Assembly (NCBI GenBank): GCA_015060735.1
Contig: SUXX01000011.1
Coordinates: 1 to 46,413 of the forward strand
Source of the DNA: Bacteroides sp.
GTDB taxonomy: Bacteria > Bacteroidota > Bacteroidia > Bacteroidales > Bacteroidaceae
Length of the DNA stretch: 46,413 nt
Reading direction: 5' to 3'
A program made the translations under genes and the position numbers. This document shows positions 25,181 through 33,801 of the stretch, piece after piece. The notes beneath the pieces are model-generated. The model did no database searches and was not told the DNA's origin. It saw only the letters and a program-made list of their open reading frames with translations. Position 1 is the first letter of the stretch; each line of letters opens with the position of its first letter.

Positions 25181-25417
25181 TTAATCCGGAAGTTTGACCT
25201 TCTCCGGTTCCTGTTCTTGAAAGACCTGGAAATCGGGAATGACATTCCCTTCCAAATCTTCTATAAAGTCTAAATTACATCCTAACCGTTTAGCTTCTTC
25301 GGCATAGGCCCGAAGAGCAGCCAATGCACATTGGTCGGTTCCTGTCAAGACGAACACAGGTATTTCGTTCAAAACACATCGGTTCAATAACTTTCGTTGG
25401 TCTTTGGTTGCTGCCAT
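25181..25417 (-). CDS. Conserved small protein of unknown function (78 aa)
   Basis: A soluble 78-residue protein opening MAATKDQRKLLNRCVLNEIP and continuing VFVLTGTDQCALAALRAYAEEAKRLGC, then an acidic tail with DFQVFQEQEPEKVKLPD. I recognise no named domain; the pattern beta-strand, TGTD turn, long helix is compact and would suit a small alpha/beta fold. It lies between the acyl-CoA ligase gene and the frc operon, bounded by GC-rich hairpins on both sides. A TATCTTTG element 140 bp upstream may drive it. A link to oxalate metabolism is only positional. Confidence 0.7.
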   Translation of the reverse strand: MAATKDQRKLLNRCVLNEIPVFVLTGTDQCALAALRAYAEEAKRLGCNLDFIEDLEGNVIPDFQVFQEQEPEKVKLPD

Positions 25418-25448
25418 AACAATTGGTTTAATGGTTTATTATAAAAAT

Positions 25449-25474
25449 GCCGGGGACTCATCACGAGCCCCCGA
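25449..25474 (-). terminator. GC-rich hairpin with T-run: terminator or leader attenuator
   Basis: On the - strand GTCGGGGGCTC-GTGAT-GAGTCCCCGGC, an imperfect stem, is followed by ATTTTTAT. It would end the acyl-CoA ligase transcript. Because the next gene's promoter-like site (25557-25564) lies upstream of it, it could also attenuate the 78-aa gene. Confidence 0.65.
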
Positions 25475-25556
25475 CACTAGCTACAAAATACAAATACAAC
25501 TAAACGAGATATATCTTTTTTTCTATTTGAAAATCCTTGTTTTTAACTTTATGTCA

Positions 25557-25564
25557 CAAAGATA
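25557..25564 (-). promoter_or_regulatory. -7 element upstream of 78-aa gene
   Basis: The - strand reads TATCTTTG, a perfect -7 match, just past the stop of the acyl-CoA ligase gene and 140 bp before the 78-aa gene. Confidence 0.5.
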
Positions 25565-25569
25565 TGTAT

Positions 25570-27471
25570 TTATTTAATAGCTTCCAAATTTTCGGCATTA
25601 AAAATTTGCTTTCCTTCCGGAGTATACAAGAATTCGATTCGCTTGGCGTATGCTTTCTCGATTTTACCGCGAACCATCTTCATGGTACTATTAATCATCT
25701 GGTTCTGTTCGGTGAAAGGTTCGGCCAAAATGGCGAAGGTACTCGGCAACCAACGTTCGGGGAACATGCCTTCGAATTCGCCACCCTTCTTATATTTGTT
25801 CAATTCTTCTTCCATCTTCTTCAAAGCGGCTTTGCGTCCTTCTTCGGTATCCAAAGTCAACTTGCTGAATGAAAGTTTACGCTTCAGAGCATCCTTGTTC
25901 GGAACTATCAAGGCGATGGTATAAGGTGACTGGTTGTTGTAAAGCATCACTTGGTCGATGTACTTGGACTGACCTACAAATGCTTCTTCAATGCCTTCCG
26001 GGCTGTACTTTTCACCGTCCGAGGAAATCAAGAGGCTCTTGAAACGTCCCTTTACGTAAAGAAGGCCTTCCTTGGTCATGTAACCCAAGTCGCCGGTGTA
26101 CAACCATCCGTCCTTCACGGTATCAGCGGTTGATTCCGGATTCTTCCAGTAACCGGCCATTACGTTTTCACCCTTTACGACGATTTCACCCATTTCGCCC
26201 AATGGCAATTCTTTGCCTTCGCTATCGCAAATCTTGAGTTCCAATGGCTTCACCAACTTACCACTGGAGCCGAAACGATACTTTTCAGGACCGTTGGATG
26301 AAAGTACTGGGGTGGCTTCGGACAAGCCATAACCTTGGAACATCGGGATGCCGATACCTACGTAGAACTTCTGCAGGTTCTTGTCGAGCAAGGCACCACC
26401 ACCGATGAAGAATTTCAGTTCGCCGCCGAAGTTTTCGCGTACCTTCGAGAAGATGAGTTTGTCGAACAAAGCTACCACCGGCTTCAACAAGTATCTCCAG
26501 CCCTTGAAGTCCAGGTTGCTATCACCATAATAAATCTGACGAACTTTCATACCGAAGTTGAACAGCTTCACGGTTGTATTACCCTTTGCACGGATACCTT
26601 GTTCGATGTTCTTCTTGAACGTCTTGGCCAAGGCCGGCACTGAGAGGATGAAGTGAGGCTTCACTTCCTTGATATTAAGAGGAATGTTCTTCAACGATTC
26701 GAGTGGAGTACGACCTACTTGTACGGTAGCTGCTGTAGCACCCTTCGCCATCATGATGTAGAAGCCTACCACGTGAGCAAAACAGTGGTCGAGCGGAAGG
26801 ATGATAAGGGTACGCCATGTTTCGTCGATGTCTACCAACGTACAAGCCTGTTCTACATTCGATGTATAGTTGCGGTGAGTGAGGACTACGCCCTTCGGGT
26901 CGGCAGTTGTACCACTGGTATAAGTAATGGTAGCATAGTCATCGTTCTGGATGCTCTGAGCCACTTTCAAGAATTCTTCTTGTGTATGTGAAGCCAAAAA
27001 CTCGTCACCCATCTTCTGCACTTCGCTGAGGGCGATTTCCTTTTCTCCGTATTCCGATTGTTCGTCGAATACAATCACTTTCTGCACTTCCGGAAGCTGG
27101 TCGATGATTTTGCGTACCTTCTTCAATTGAGTACCCGACACCATGATAAACTTCACATCTCCGTGGATGAGACGGAACAACAAGTCATTGCTTTCTTCCA
27201 ACTTGATGGACAGAGGAACATTCACCGCACCGGCATAGAACATTGCCAATTCGCCGATGACCCACATGTTTCGTCCTTCACTCAACAGAGCCATATTATC
27301 GCCCTTCTTCACGCCCAAAGCCTGAAGTCCGGCACCCAACTGATAAACTTTTTCCTTTACTTGTGCGTAAGTAGTAGGTTCGAACACTTTGCCGGTCTTT
27401 TCCAACAAGAATGTGTTGTTGGGATACAATCTTACCGACTCTTCAAATAAATCTACTAAGGTTTTCTTCAT
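25570..27471 (-). CDS. AMP-dependent long-chain acyl-CoA synthetase
   Basis: A 633-residue ANL-superfamily ligase activating a carboxylic acid to its CoA thioester through an acyl-AMP. Motifs: P-loop TYTSGTTADPKG at 184-194; GYGLSEATPV in the middle; GWLYTGDLGY and KGRFKSLLISSDGEKYSPEGIE leading into the mobile C-terminal domain. STMKMVRGKIEKAY near 605 carries the candidate catalytic lysine. The size and the FIGGGALLDKNLQKF segment fit the FadD15-like long-chain group. Fatty-acid activation at the membrane is most likely. It lies upstream of the oxalate genes on the same strand, but hairpins separate them, so a role in making oxalyl-CoA is unlikely though not excluded. A TATCTTTG element lies about 50 bp upstream. 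Confidence 0.92.
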   Translation of the reverse strand: MKKTLVDLFEESVRLYPNNTFLLEKTGKVFEPTTYAQVKEKVYQLGAGLQALGVKKGDNMALLSEGRNMWVIGELAMFYAGAVNVPLSIKLEESNDLLFRLIHGDVKFIMVSGTQLKKVRKIIDQLPEVQKVIVFDEQSEYGEKEIALSEVQKMGDEFLASHTQEEFLKVAQSIQNDDYATITYTSGTTADPKGVVLTHRNYTSNVEQACTLVDIDETWRTLIILPLDHCFAHVVGFYIMMAKGATAATVQVGRTPLESLKNIPLNIKEVKPHFILSVPALAKTFKKNIEQGIRAKGNTTVKLFNFGMKVRQIYYGDSNLDFKGWRYLLKPVVALFDKLIFSKVRENFGGELKFFIGGGALLDKNLQKFYVGIGIPMFQGYGLSEATPVLSSNGPEKYRFGSSGKLVKPLELKICDSEGKELPLGEMGEIVVKGENVMAGYWKNPESTADTVKDGWLYTGDLGYMTKEGLLYVKGRFKSLLISSDGEKYSPEGIEEAFVGQSKYIDQVMLYNNQSPYTIALIVPNKDALKRKLSFSKLTLDTEEGRKAALKKMEEELNKYKKGGEFEGMFPERWLPSTFAILAEPFTEQNQMINSTMKMVRGKIEKAYAKRIEFLYTPEGKQIFNAENLEAIK

Positions 27472-27521
27472 TTCTTTATCATTATTAATGGCTTCGCAAA
27501 GCCTTTTTCTTTAAAGCGGTG

Positions 27522-27529
27522 CAAAGATA
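27522..27529 (-). promoter_or_regulatory. -7 element for acyl-CoA ligase
   Basis: The - strand reads TATCTTTG, a perfect match, 51 bp upstream of the ligase start. Confidence 0.6.
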
Positions 27530-27676
27530 GCAAATTTTTCCTAATAAATCGAATAATCGGACAAATATCGCACGTTTTGAGGCAAAATGTGCAATTTTCA
27601 GAAATCCTTTCATCATCGAGCCGAAATTCATTCGAGAATTCTCTCATTCGATAATCGGCTTTTCAAAATATTCCTT

Positions 27677-27684
27677 TATCTTTG
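27677..27684 (+). promoter_or_regulatory. -7 element for GDPD-sbcD-sbcC operon
   Basis: TATCTTTG, a perfect match, 110 bp upstream of the first start codon. No -33 TTTG is visible at the usual distance. Confidence 0.55.
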
Positions 27685-27793
27685 TTGAATGGGGTAAAAA
27701 CAGTCTTTTTCAAAACGCCAAGGCATTTTAAAAAAGGCCAAAATACATCTCATCAAACAACAAGTAGTTTATCCAACCTTAAAAATAGAACAT

Positions 27794-28555
27794 ATGAAAA
27801 AACTTATCTGTCTTTGGAGTCTGATACTGATTACATGTACGGCCATGGCTCAGACACAAATCATTGCCCATCGTGGATTTCATGCCACACAAAACTCTGC
27901 CCACAACTCGCTATCGGCCTTGCAACATGCACAGGACTTCGGAGCTTATGGCTCGGAATGTGATGTCAACGAAACATCAGACGGTGTACTGGTGGTGGCT
28001 CATGGAGCTTATCACGGAGATTACATCATCCAAAAGACCGACTTCCAAACCTTGCGAAACGTCAAACTGAAGAACGGTGAAATCTTGCCTACACTGGACG
28101 AATACCTGCAACAAGCAACCAAGAATACCGCTACCAAGCTAATCATCGAAATCAAGGACCACAACACCCCCCAACGCGAAGCCCGTGTTGTGAAGAACAT
28201 TCTGAAGGCCGTCAAGAAGTACAAACTTCAGAAGGATGTGGAATACATCGCCTTCCGCCAGAACGTGTGCGACGAATTGCTGAAACAAGGTCCGAAAGGC
28301 ATCAAGGTAGCCTATCTGAACGGAAACCTCACTCCGGAATATTGCCATGCCTTGGGCTATACCGGCATCGACTACAACATCGGCGTAATGAAAAAACACC
28401 CCGAATGGGTGAAAGAATGTCATGACCTGGGCCTGACGGTAAACGTATGGACAGTAAACAAGACCGAGGACATGAAATGGTGCGTAGACCACAACGTAGA
28501 CTACATCACTACCGACAACCCGGAAGAAACCGCCCGAGTAATCGCCAATAAATAA
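27794..28555 (+). CDS. Glycerophosphodiester phosphodiesterase, exported
   Basis: A 253-residue GDPD-family TIM-barrel enzyme with a signal peptide ending AMAQ (residue 20). AHRGFH (25-30) carries the first catalytic His, ECDV (55-58) the metal-binding Glu and Asp, and H70 in VVAHG the second His. The usual PENT motif after HRG is replaced by QNSAHNSL. IEIKDH near 118 supplies another acidic ligand, and VNVWTVNKTEDM near 215 ends the barrel. It hydrolyses glycerophosphodiesters to glycerol-3-phosphate and an alcohol in the periplasm. It is the first gene of an operon with sbcD, which starts two bases after its stop. That pairing has no obvious biochemical reason. Confidence 0.92.
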   Translation: MKKLICLWSLILITCTAMAQTQIIAHRGFHATQNSAHNSLSALQHAQDFGAYGSECDVNETSDGVLVVAHGAYHGDYIIQKTDFQTLRNVKLKNGEILPTLDEYLQQATKNTATKLIIEIKDHNTPQREARVVKNILKAVKKYKLQKDVEYIAFRQNVCDELLKQGPKGIKVAYLNGNLTPEYCHALGYTGIDYNIGVMKKHPEWVKECHDLGLTVNVWTVNKTEDMKWCVDHNVDYITTDNPEETARVIANK

Positions 28556-28557
28556 AG

Positions 28558-29733
28558 ATGAAGATTCTGCATACCAGCGATTGGCATCTGGGACATCAGT
28601 TGTACAATTACGAACGCACGGAGGAACAACTCGACTTCCTCCGCCAACTGACCGACATCATCGCCTCTGAACAACCGGACGTAATGGTGGTGTGTGGAGA
28701 CGTGTTTCATCATGCCTCCCCCTCGGCCGGTGCCCAACGGATATACACAGATGCCTTGCTGAAAATGCACGAAGCCTGCCCCACCATGGAAATGGTTATT
28801 ACCGCCGGAAATCACGACAGCCCTTCCAAACTGGAAGTGGATAGAAACCTATGGTCACACTTCCGGGTACACATCATCGGGAAACCCGAAAAGGCACAGC
28901 TTCAGAAACACCTTATATATATTAAGGAGAAAGGCTATGTAGTAGCCGTTCCCCACATCTATCCGCAAAACTTCCCGATACTGACCGAAGATACTCCTCG
29001 CGAAGAACGTTGCAACCGTTTCTTCCAAGCCTTGCTGGACGAAGTAAAGCAACAGAACAAAGACCGGCTTCCGGTCGTATTGATGGCTCATCTGACCATC
29101 AGTGGAAGCGACTCTACCGGTCACGAAGAACCCATCGGAGGCATGGATTATACCCCCATATCGGCTTTAGGAGAAGGATATGATTACTTGGCTTTGGGAC
29201 ACATCCATTGTCCGCAAAACATCAAAGACAGCACCCATCATGCCCGATATAGCGGTACTCCCCTCCCCGTCAGCTTCGACGAACAATATCCTCATTCGGT
29301 AACGATAGTCGAAATCACCCACCACGGTGATAAGCCGGAAATACACACCCTACCCATTCACAATCCGAAGCCACTGCTGGTCTTCCCCAAAGAACCAAAA
29401 CCTTTCGAGGAAGTTATGGAAGACCTACAAGCATTGGATGCCAATCTGCCGGCCTACCTGCAAGTAAACGTAAAGGTCAAGGATTATCTGACACCCGATT
29501 GCAACGAACGCATCTCGGCTCTATTGAAAGACAAAGCCTGTCGCTTTTGCCACATCAAACTGAATTGGGAGCACAACGGAGAGCGTTCCTCGGACATCCA
29601 ACTATCCTTGCAGGAAATGAAGCAGACTTCCCCACTGGAAGTAGCCAAACTCTATTACCGGGAAAAGTTTGGTAGCGATATGGACGATGAATTATGCAAT
29701 CTGTTCCAACATGCATTAACCGACCCATCATGA
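28558..29733 (+). CDS. sbcD: Exonuclease subunit SbcD
   Basis: A 391-residue Mre11-type nuclease subunit. TSDWHLGH (6-13), CGDVFHHASPS, GNHDSPSK, the mid-protein AHLTISGSD and GHIHCPQNI supply the metal ligands of the calcineurin-like phosphoesterase fold. The C-terminal part is the SbcD capping domain. With SbcC it forms the complex that opens hairpins and degrades double-strand ends in an ATP-controlled way. Its last four bases (ATGA at 29730-29733) overlap the sbcC start, indicating coupled translation. Confidence 0.96.
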   Translation: MKILHTSDWHLGHQLYNYERTEEQLDFLRQLTDIIASEQPDVMVVCGDVFHHASPSAGAQRIYTDALLKMHEACPTMEMVITAGNHDSPSKLEVDRNLWSHFRVHIIGKPEKAQLQKHLIYIKEKGYVVAVPHIYPQNFPILTEDTPREERCNRFFQALLDEVKQQNKDRLPVVLMAHLTISGSDSTGHEEPIGGMDYTPISALGEGYDYLALGHIHCPQNIKDSTHHARYSGTPLPVSFDEQYPHSVTIVEITHHGDKPEIHTLPIHNPKPLLVFPKEPKPFEEVMEDLQALDANLPAYLQVNVKVKDYLTPDCNERISALLKDKACRFCHIKLNWEHNGERSSDIQLSLQEMKQTSPLEVAKLYYREKFGSDMDDELCNLFQHALTDPS

Positions 29734-32603
29734 AACTCAAGAAACTAACCATACACAACATCGCATCCATCGAGGAAGCAATGATCGACTTTGCCAACGG
29801 TCCTTTAGCCGAGGAATCCATCTTTCTGATTTGTGGAGAAACGGGAGCAGGTAAATCGACCATTCTAGACGCCATCTGTCTGGCCTTATACAAGGATACA
29901 CCTCGCATGAAACGCACCAATCGCGAAGCCTACCAAGACCCGACCATCACTTCGTTGGACCATGTACAAACGAATGATTGTCGACAATTGGTACGTCGAA
30001 ATGCCAAGGAAGCCTGGGTAGAACTGGAGTTTGAAGACCAAGAAGAAATAACCTATACAGCTCGTTGGAGCGTGGACAGAGCACGTACCGGTAACCTGAA
30101 GAAAGCCGAATGGCAATTATACAACCACCGTACTGACGAGAGCCTACACAAGGATGCAGAGATTGAATCAACCATCCGTCGCATCATTGGGTTGGACTTC
30201 GAGCAGTTTTGTCGCACCACCTTGCTTGCTCAAGGCGAATTTACCCGTTTCCTCCAAAGCAACTCCCATGAAAAGGCCGACATCCTGGAACGATTGACCA
30301 ATACTGACATTTATTCGCAGATAGGGACACGCATCTTTGATTGTTGGAAAGAACACAAGACAAATTACGAAACACAGAAAATCAAACTGGAGCAAGTCCA
30401 TTTGCTTTCTGATGAAAAGAAAAACGAGTTAAGAAGTTCAATAACTATCAAGGAAAAAGAAATTCATGCATTACAACTCCAACTGGAAACAATGACTATC
30501 CAACTCCAATGGTTAGTTCAGGAACAACAACTGACAGACAAGATAAAAGATGCCTACCAGACGTATGAATCCACTCAAAAGGCTTTGCAATCCGATGGTT
30601 TCCAAGAAGCAGAAAAGTTGCTGAAAGATTGGGATTTATCAGCAGAAGCACGTACCCATTACCGAGAAAGCCAACGCTTGCAACAACAGTTTAAATCCGA
30701 AGAGAACGAACTTCAGGGACTAATTCACAAGATACATCTGCTCCATCCGGATTGTCCACCTAATACTCCTCTCCTTCCATTGCTTGAAAAAGAAGAAGAA
30801 GGGTATCGCCTCCATTGTCAGAAGCTTCAGCAAGCAATAGCAGTCCTTCAAACAGAGATTGCCCAACAAGAAGAACATTTAAGAGCCTGGAAACTGGAAG
30901 AAAAAGAAATCAGGAAAGAAGAACTACAGAAACAACTGGAACAATTAAAAGAATTACAGAATCGGTTCAGCCAATTGGAAGAAAAGAAGAAGCTTCAACA
31001 AGAATCAGAAGCGGAAATCAGTACTCTCCAACAACAACTCGCAAATCTGAAAGAACAATCCGAATCACTTCTAAAAGAAGTAAACGAAACGGAACAAAAA
31101 CGTCTGATGCAGGAACGCCTGGTTCTCAAGCTAAAGGAAGCTACGGAAAATTGGGCAAAAGAAGCTCGTCGGAAACTGACTGAAGGAGACCAATGTCCGG
31201 TATGCGGACAAACAATTGCTCATTTGTTCAGTGATGAAACTTTTCAGTCACAACTGGAAGGTCCGGAAAAAGAATTGGAAGAACTACGCAAACAAGAAGA
31301 TAACATTCGTAACCGGTTTAACCGTATAGTTGCCGAAGAAAACCAACATCGGCATACCTGCCAAAGAATGGTAAACAAACAACTAGAGGCACTTAAAGTG
31401 CTTCAGTCATTGCAACAGGAAATAGAAGATACCAGCAAAGCCTTACAGCTTCCGGAAGCTAGTTTAAAGACCGTAGGAACAGCTATTTCCACACGAAACG
31501 AAGAATCTGCCACCATTAGTCAAGCATTGAAATCCGGGAAGGAAATGATGCAGGCCATCGCTAACAAGCAAAAGGACACCCAACAGTTGCAACAAGTGTG
31601 GACAAAAGAAAACGAAAAACGCCATGCTTGTCGTCTACGGATTGAATCATACCACTCCCTCAACGAACAAAGCAAAGCCCTACGGAAACGTCAGGAAGCT
31701 ACACAGAGCGAAGTTAACGCCCTACAACAGAAGGTGCATACATTCGTCACTACACATCCTTCCATATCCATAGATCGCTTATGCAAACTGGTTTCGTATC
31801 CGGAAGAGAAAGTACAAAACATGCGTCAACGCATGCAGCAAACCCGGGAAGATTGTATCAAGAAAGAAACCACTTTACGAAATCTTCAAAAAGAACAAGA
31901 AGATTTCCGCAAGAAGAAGCCCCTATTCCCTCCTGAATGTACACCGTTCGGATTAAACCAACAAAAGGAAGAGGAAGAAAAGAAATTGAGACTATTATTT
32001 CAAGAAATAGGACAACTGAAACAAACGCTCCAACAAGACAACGAAGCCCGTATCCGACAAGAAAAGGAACTCAAACAATTGAAAGAAAGTTACCAGACCT
32101 ACCAGCAATGGACTCGCTTGAAAGAACTGTTCGGCAGTGCAGATGGTAAAACATTCCGTGCCATTGCCCAAAGCTTCATCTTGAAAGAATTATTGCAGAA
32201 TGCCAACTTCTATTTGAAACATTTCACTGACCGCTACCAATTGGAAGGACAAGGTATCACCCTGACCATCCTTTTACGCGACTTCTATGAAGGTGGTATC
32301 ACTCGTCCGGTGAGTACGCTATCCGGAGGTGAAAGTTTCTTGATCTCACTGGCTTTGGCTTTAGGACTTTCCTCGCTCAATCGCGAACAACTGTCCATCG
32401 CCACCTTGTTCATCGATGAAGGGTTTGGTACTTTAAGCAGTGATTACTTGCAGACAGTAATGGATACCCTCGAAAAGTTACATCAATTAGGAGGCAAAAG
32501 AGTGGGTATCATCAGCCATGTAGAAGGACTTCGTGAACGCATCCGTACACAGATTCAGGTAAGACGAATCGACAATTCACGAAGTGAAGTAGTAGTCGTT
32601 TGA
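29730..32603 (+). CDS. sbcC: Exonuclease subunit SbcC (SMC-like ATPase)
   Basis: From MKLKKLTIHN, the start that overlaps the sbcD stop, the protein has 957 residues. Walker A GETGAGKS is at 36-43, and QGEFTRFL, typical of the family, follows near residue 168. Long coiled coils flank the zinc hook CPVCGQ at 489-494. The ABC signature LSGGES is at about 864, and Walker B LFIDEGFGTL near 893. An open frame upstream (29694) would add 12 residues inside sbcD and is not needed. SbcC holds DNA ends while SbcD cuts; the pair cleaves hairpins formed by long palindromes. The gene ends inside a perfect 54-bp palindrome. Confidence 0.96.
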   Translation: MKLKKLTIHNIASIEEAMIDFANGPLAEESIFLICGETGAGKSTILDAICLALYKDTPRMKRTNREAYQDPTITSLDHVQTNDCRQLVRRNAKEAWVELEFEDQEEITYTARWSVDRARTGNLKKAEWQLYNHRTDESLHKDAEIESTIRRIIGLDFEQFCRTTLLAQGEFTRFLQSNSHEKADILERLTNTDIYSQIGTRIFDCWKEHKTNYETQKIKLEQVHLLSDEKKNELRSSITIKEKEIHALQLQLETMTIQLQWLVQEQQLTDKIKDAYQTYESTQKALQSDGFQEAEKLLKDWDLSAEARTHYRESQRLQQQFKSEENELQGLIHKIHLLHPDCPPNTPLLPLLEKEEEGYRLHCQKLQQAIAVLQTEIAQQEEHLRAWKLEEKEIRKEELQKQLEQLKELQNRFSQLEEKKKLQQESEAEISTLQQQLANLKEQSESLLKEVNETEQKRLMQERLVLKLKEATENWAKEARRKLTEGDQCPVCGQTIAHLFSDETFQSQLEGPEKELEELRKQEDNIRNRFNRIVAEENQHRHTCQRMVNKQLEALKVLQSLQQEIEDTSKALQLPEASLKTVGTAISTRNEESATISQALKSGKEMMQAIANKQKDTQQLQQVWTKENEKRHACRLRIESYHSLNEQSKALRKRQEATQSEVNALQQKVHTFVTTHPSISIDRLCKLVSYPEEKVQNMRQRMQQTREDCIKKETTLRNLQKEQEDFRKKKPLFPPECTPFGLNQQKEEEEKKLRLLFQEIGQLKQTLQQDNEARIRQEKELKQLKESYQTYQQWTRLKELFGSADGKTFRAIAQSFILKELLQNANFYLKHFTDRYQLEGQGITLTILLRDFYEGGITRPVSTLSGGESFLISLALALGLSSLNREQLSIATLFIDEGFGTLSSDYLQTVMDTLEKLHQLGGKRVGIISHVEGLRERIRTQIQVRRIDNSRSEVVVV

Positions 32604-32652
32604 TTGAAAACAGAAAGCGGAGTACGTACTCCGCTTTCTGTTTTCAATCAAA
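32599..32652. terminator. Perfect 54-bp palindrome, bidirectional terminator sharing two stop codons
   Basis: Bases 32599-32625 are exactly complementary in reverse to 32626-32652, with no spacer. It contains the TGA of sbcC (32601-32603) and, on the other strand, the TGA of the converging Gate-domain gene (32648-32650). Each direction has a GC stem (CAGAAAGCGGAG...) followed by TTTTC, so it should terminate both transcripts. Confidence 0.9.
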
Positions 32653-33799
32653 TCAACGAATACAGGATAAACATCCAGTGAGCGGCAATCGCTGCTACCA
32701 GCCCGCCAATCGTATGAGCCAGGATCGCTTTCGAAGTCAGTTCACGATAGCCTAACGAATCGAGCATAGCTGTATGTGTACTCAAATATCCACTCCAGCA
32801 CATGCCGATAGCCGTAAATACTGCAATGGCATTACCATCTGCCCAACCTTCGGCAATGAAGCTGGGAACCAAGCCCAACGCTGCTCCTACTGCACCCAAG
32901 GCTGTAATCGGGAAGGCTACCAAGTGCGGGTCTTGGAAACCGAACAACCATTCGAAAACGATATTGATCTTACCGGCCAGGAAAGGCAACAGCTCGATAC
33001 CTTCATAGGCTTCACCATTATAGACACCATCTGCACCGGCACCGAATGTCAGAATCATCACCAAGGTAGAGATTATCAATACCCCCGGAATGATGGCCAT
33101 ACCTACATACACCCCTGTCTGCCCACCGTCCAGCAAGGCATTCAAAGTACGGATGAACTTGGACTTTTCTTCTACTACTTCTTCCTTTTCTTCTGCAAAC
33201 TTCACATTACCTTCGATGGCATTTTCTTCCAGGAAACTCGGATAAGCCTTCACCACAAAGCGTTGCATCAAACGGGTCGATACGATACAGCCGAAAAATG
33301 CCCCCATCAAACCGATGAACGGTTCGGCATAGAAGCCTTGTCCCACCATGAAGACGATGACCAACAAGCCCATACCAAAAGCCGTACCGAAGTTGGTCAA
33401 CGAAATGTACTGGTATTTCTTGAAATAACTGCTGAAACGTTTGTCTTGCGACAACGAGATAATGGCCGGATTGTCCGACAAGAAAGTCATGACAGCACCC
33501 AACGCTGCCACACCCGGCAAGTTGAAGAGCGGACGCATCAACGGACGGAGCAAGCCTTCGAGCAGCTTCACCACCCCGAATTCCACAAACAGTTTACCGA
33601 TAGCACCGGTAATCACACAAATTGCCATCAAGTAGAAACAAGTGTTCAGCAACAGGTCGTGTGCCGTCTTCATGATGGTGTTCAACATTTGGGGTACACC
33701 CATCTGCATACCGATGAAAGTAAACAGACCAAACACGATTACTAAGCAAGGAATGCCGTCGGGAATGTATTTCCAAATTCCCTTTTTCTTTTCAGCCAT
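32648..33799 (-). CDS. Gate-domain (nucleoside-recognition-like) inner-membrane protein
   Basis: A 383-residue membrane protein with roughly ten helices in two halves joined by a charged loop near 200-220 (EEKEEVVEEK). MTFLSDNPAIISLSQDKRF near 114 and MCWSGYLSTHTAMLDSLGYRELTSKAI near 338 are hallmarks of the Gate/nucleoside-recognition-type family (CD0519/CD1768-like, related to spore maturation A/B). Its substrate is unknown. The porin-like gene ends two bases before its start, so outer- and inner-membrane proteins are made from one transcript and may handle the same solute. Confidence 0.82.
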   Translation of the reverse strand: MAEKKKGIWKYIPDGIPCLVIVFGLFTFIGMQMGVPQMLNTIMKTAHDLLLNTCFYLMAICVITGAIGKLFVEFGVVKLLEGLLRPLMRPLFNLPGVAALGAVMTFLSDNPAIISLSQDKRFSSYFKKYQYISLTNFGTAFGMGLLVIVFMVGQGFYAEPFIGLMGAFFGCIVSTRLMQRFVVKAYPSFLEENAIEGNVKFAEEKEEVVEEKSKFIRTLNALLDGGQTGVYVGMAIIPGVLIISTLVMILTFGAGADGVYNGEAYEGIELLPFLAGKINIVFEWLFGFQDPHLVAFPITALGAVGAALGLVPSFIAEGWADGNAIAVFTAIGMCWSGYLSTHTAMLDSLGYRELTSKAILAHTIGGLVAAIAAHWMFILYSLI

Positions 33800-33801
33800 A
33801 G

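Larger units (their letters stand above)
27472..27793. other. Divergent intergenic region with two promoters
   Basis: About 320 bp between the acyl-CoA ligase and the glycerophosphodiesterase genes. It contains a short hairpin GGCTTCGCAAAGCC (27490-27503) in the ligase leader, divergent -7 elements at 27522-27529 and 27677-27684, and an A-rich 110-nt leader before the phosphodiesterase. Confidence 0.6.

Noticed and set aside
25570-27471. Acyl-CoA ligase as an oxalyl-CoA synthetase of the oxalate operon
   Set aside because: Its length and motifs fit long-chain fatty-acid ligases, and hairpins separate it from frc; Frc already supplies oxalyl-CoA.
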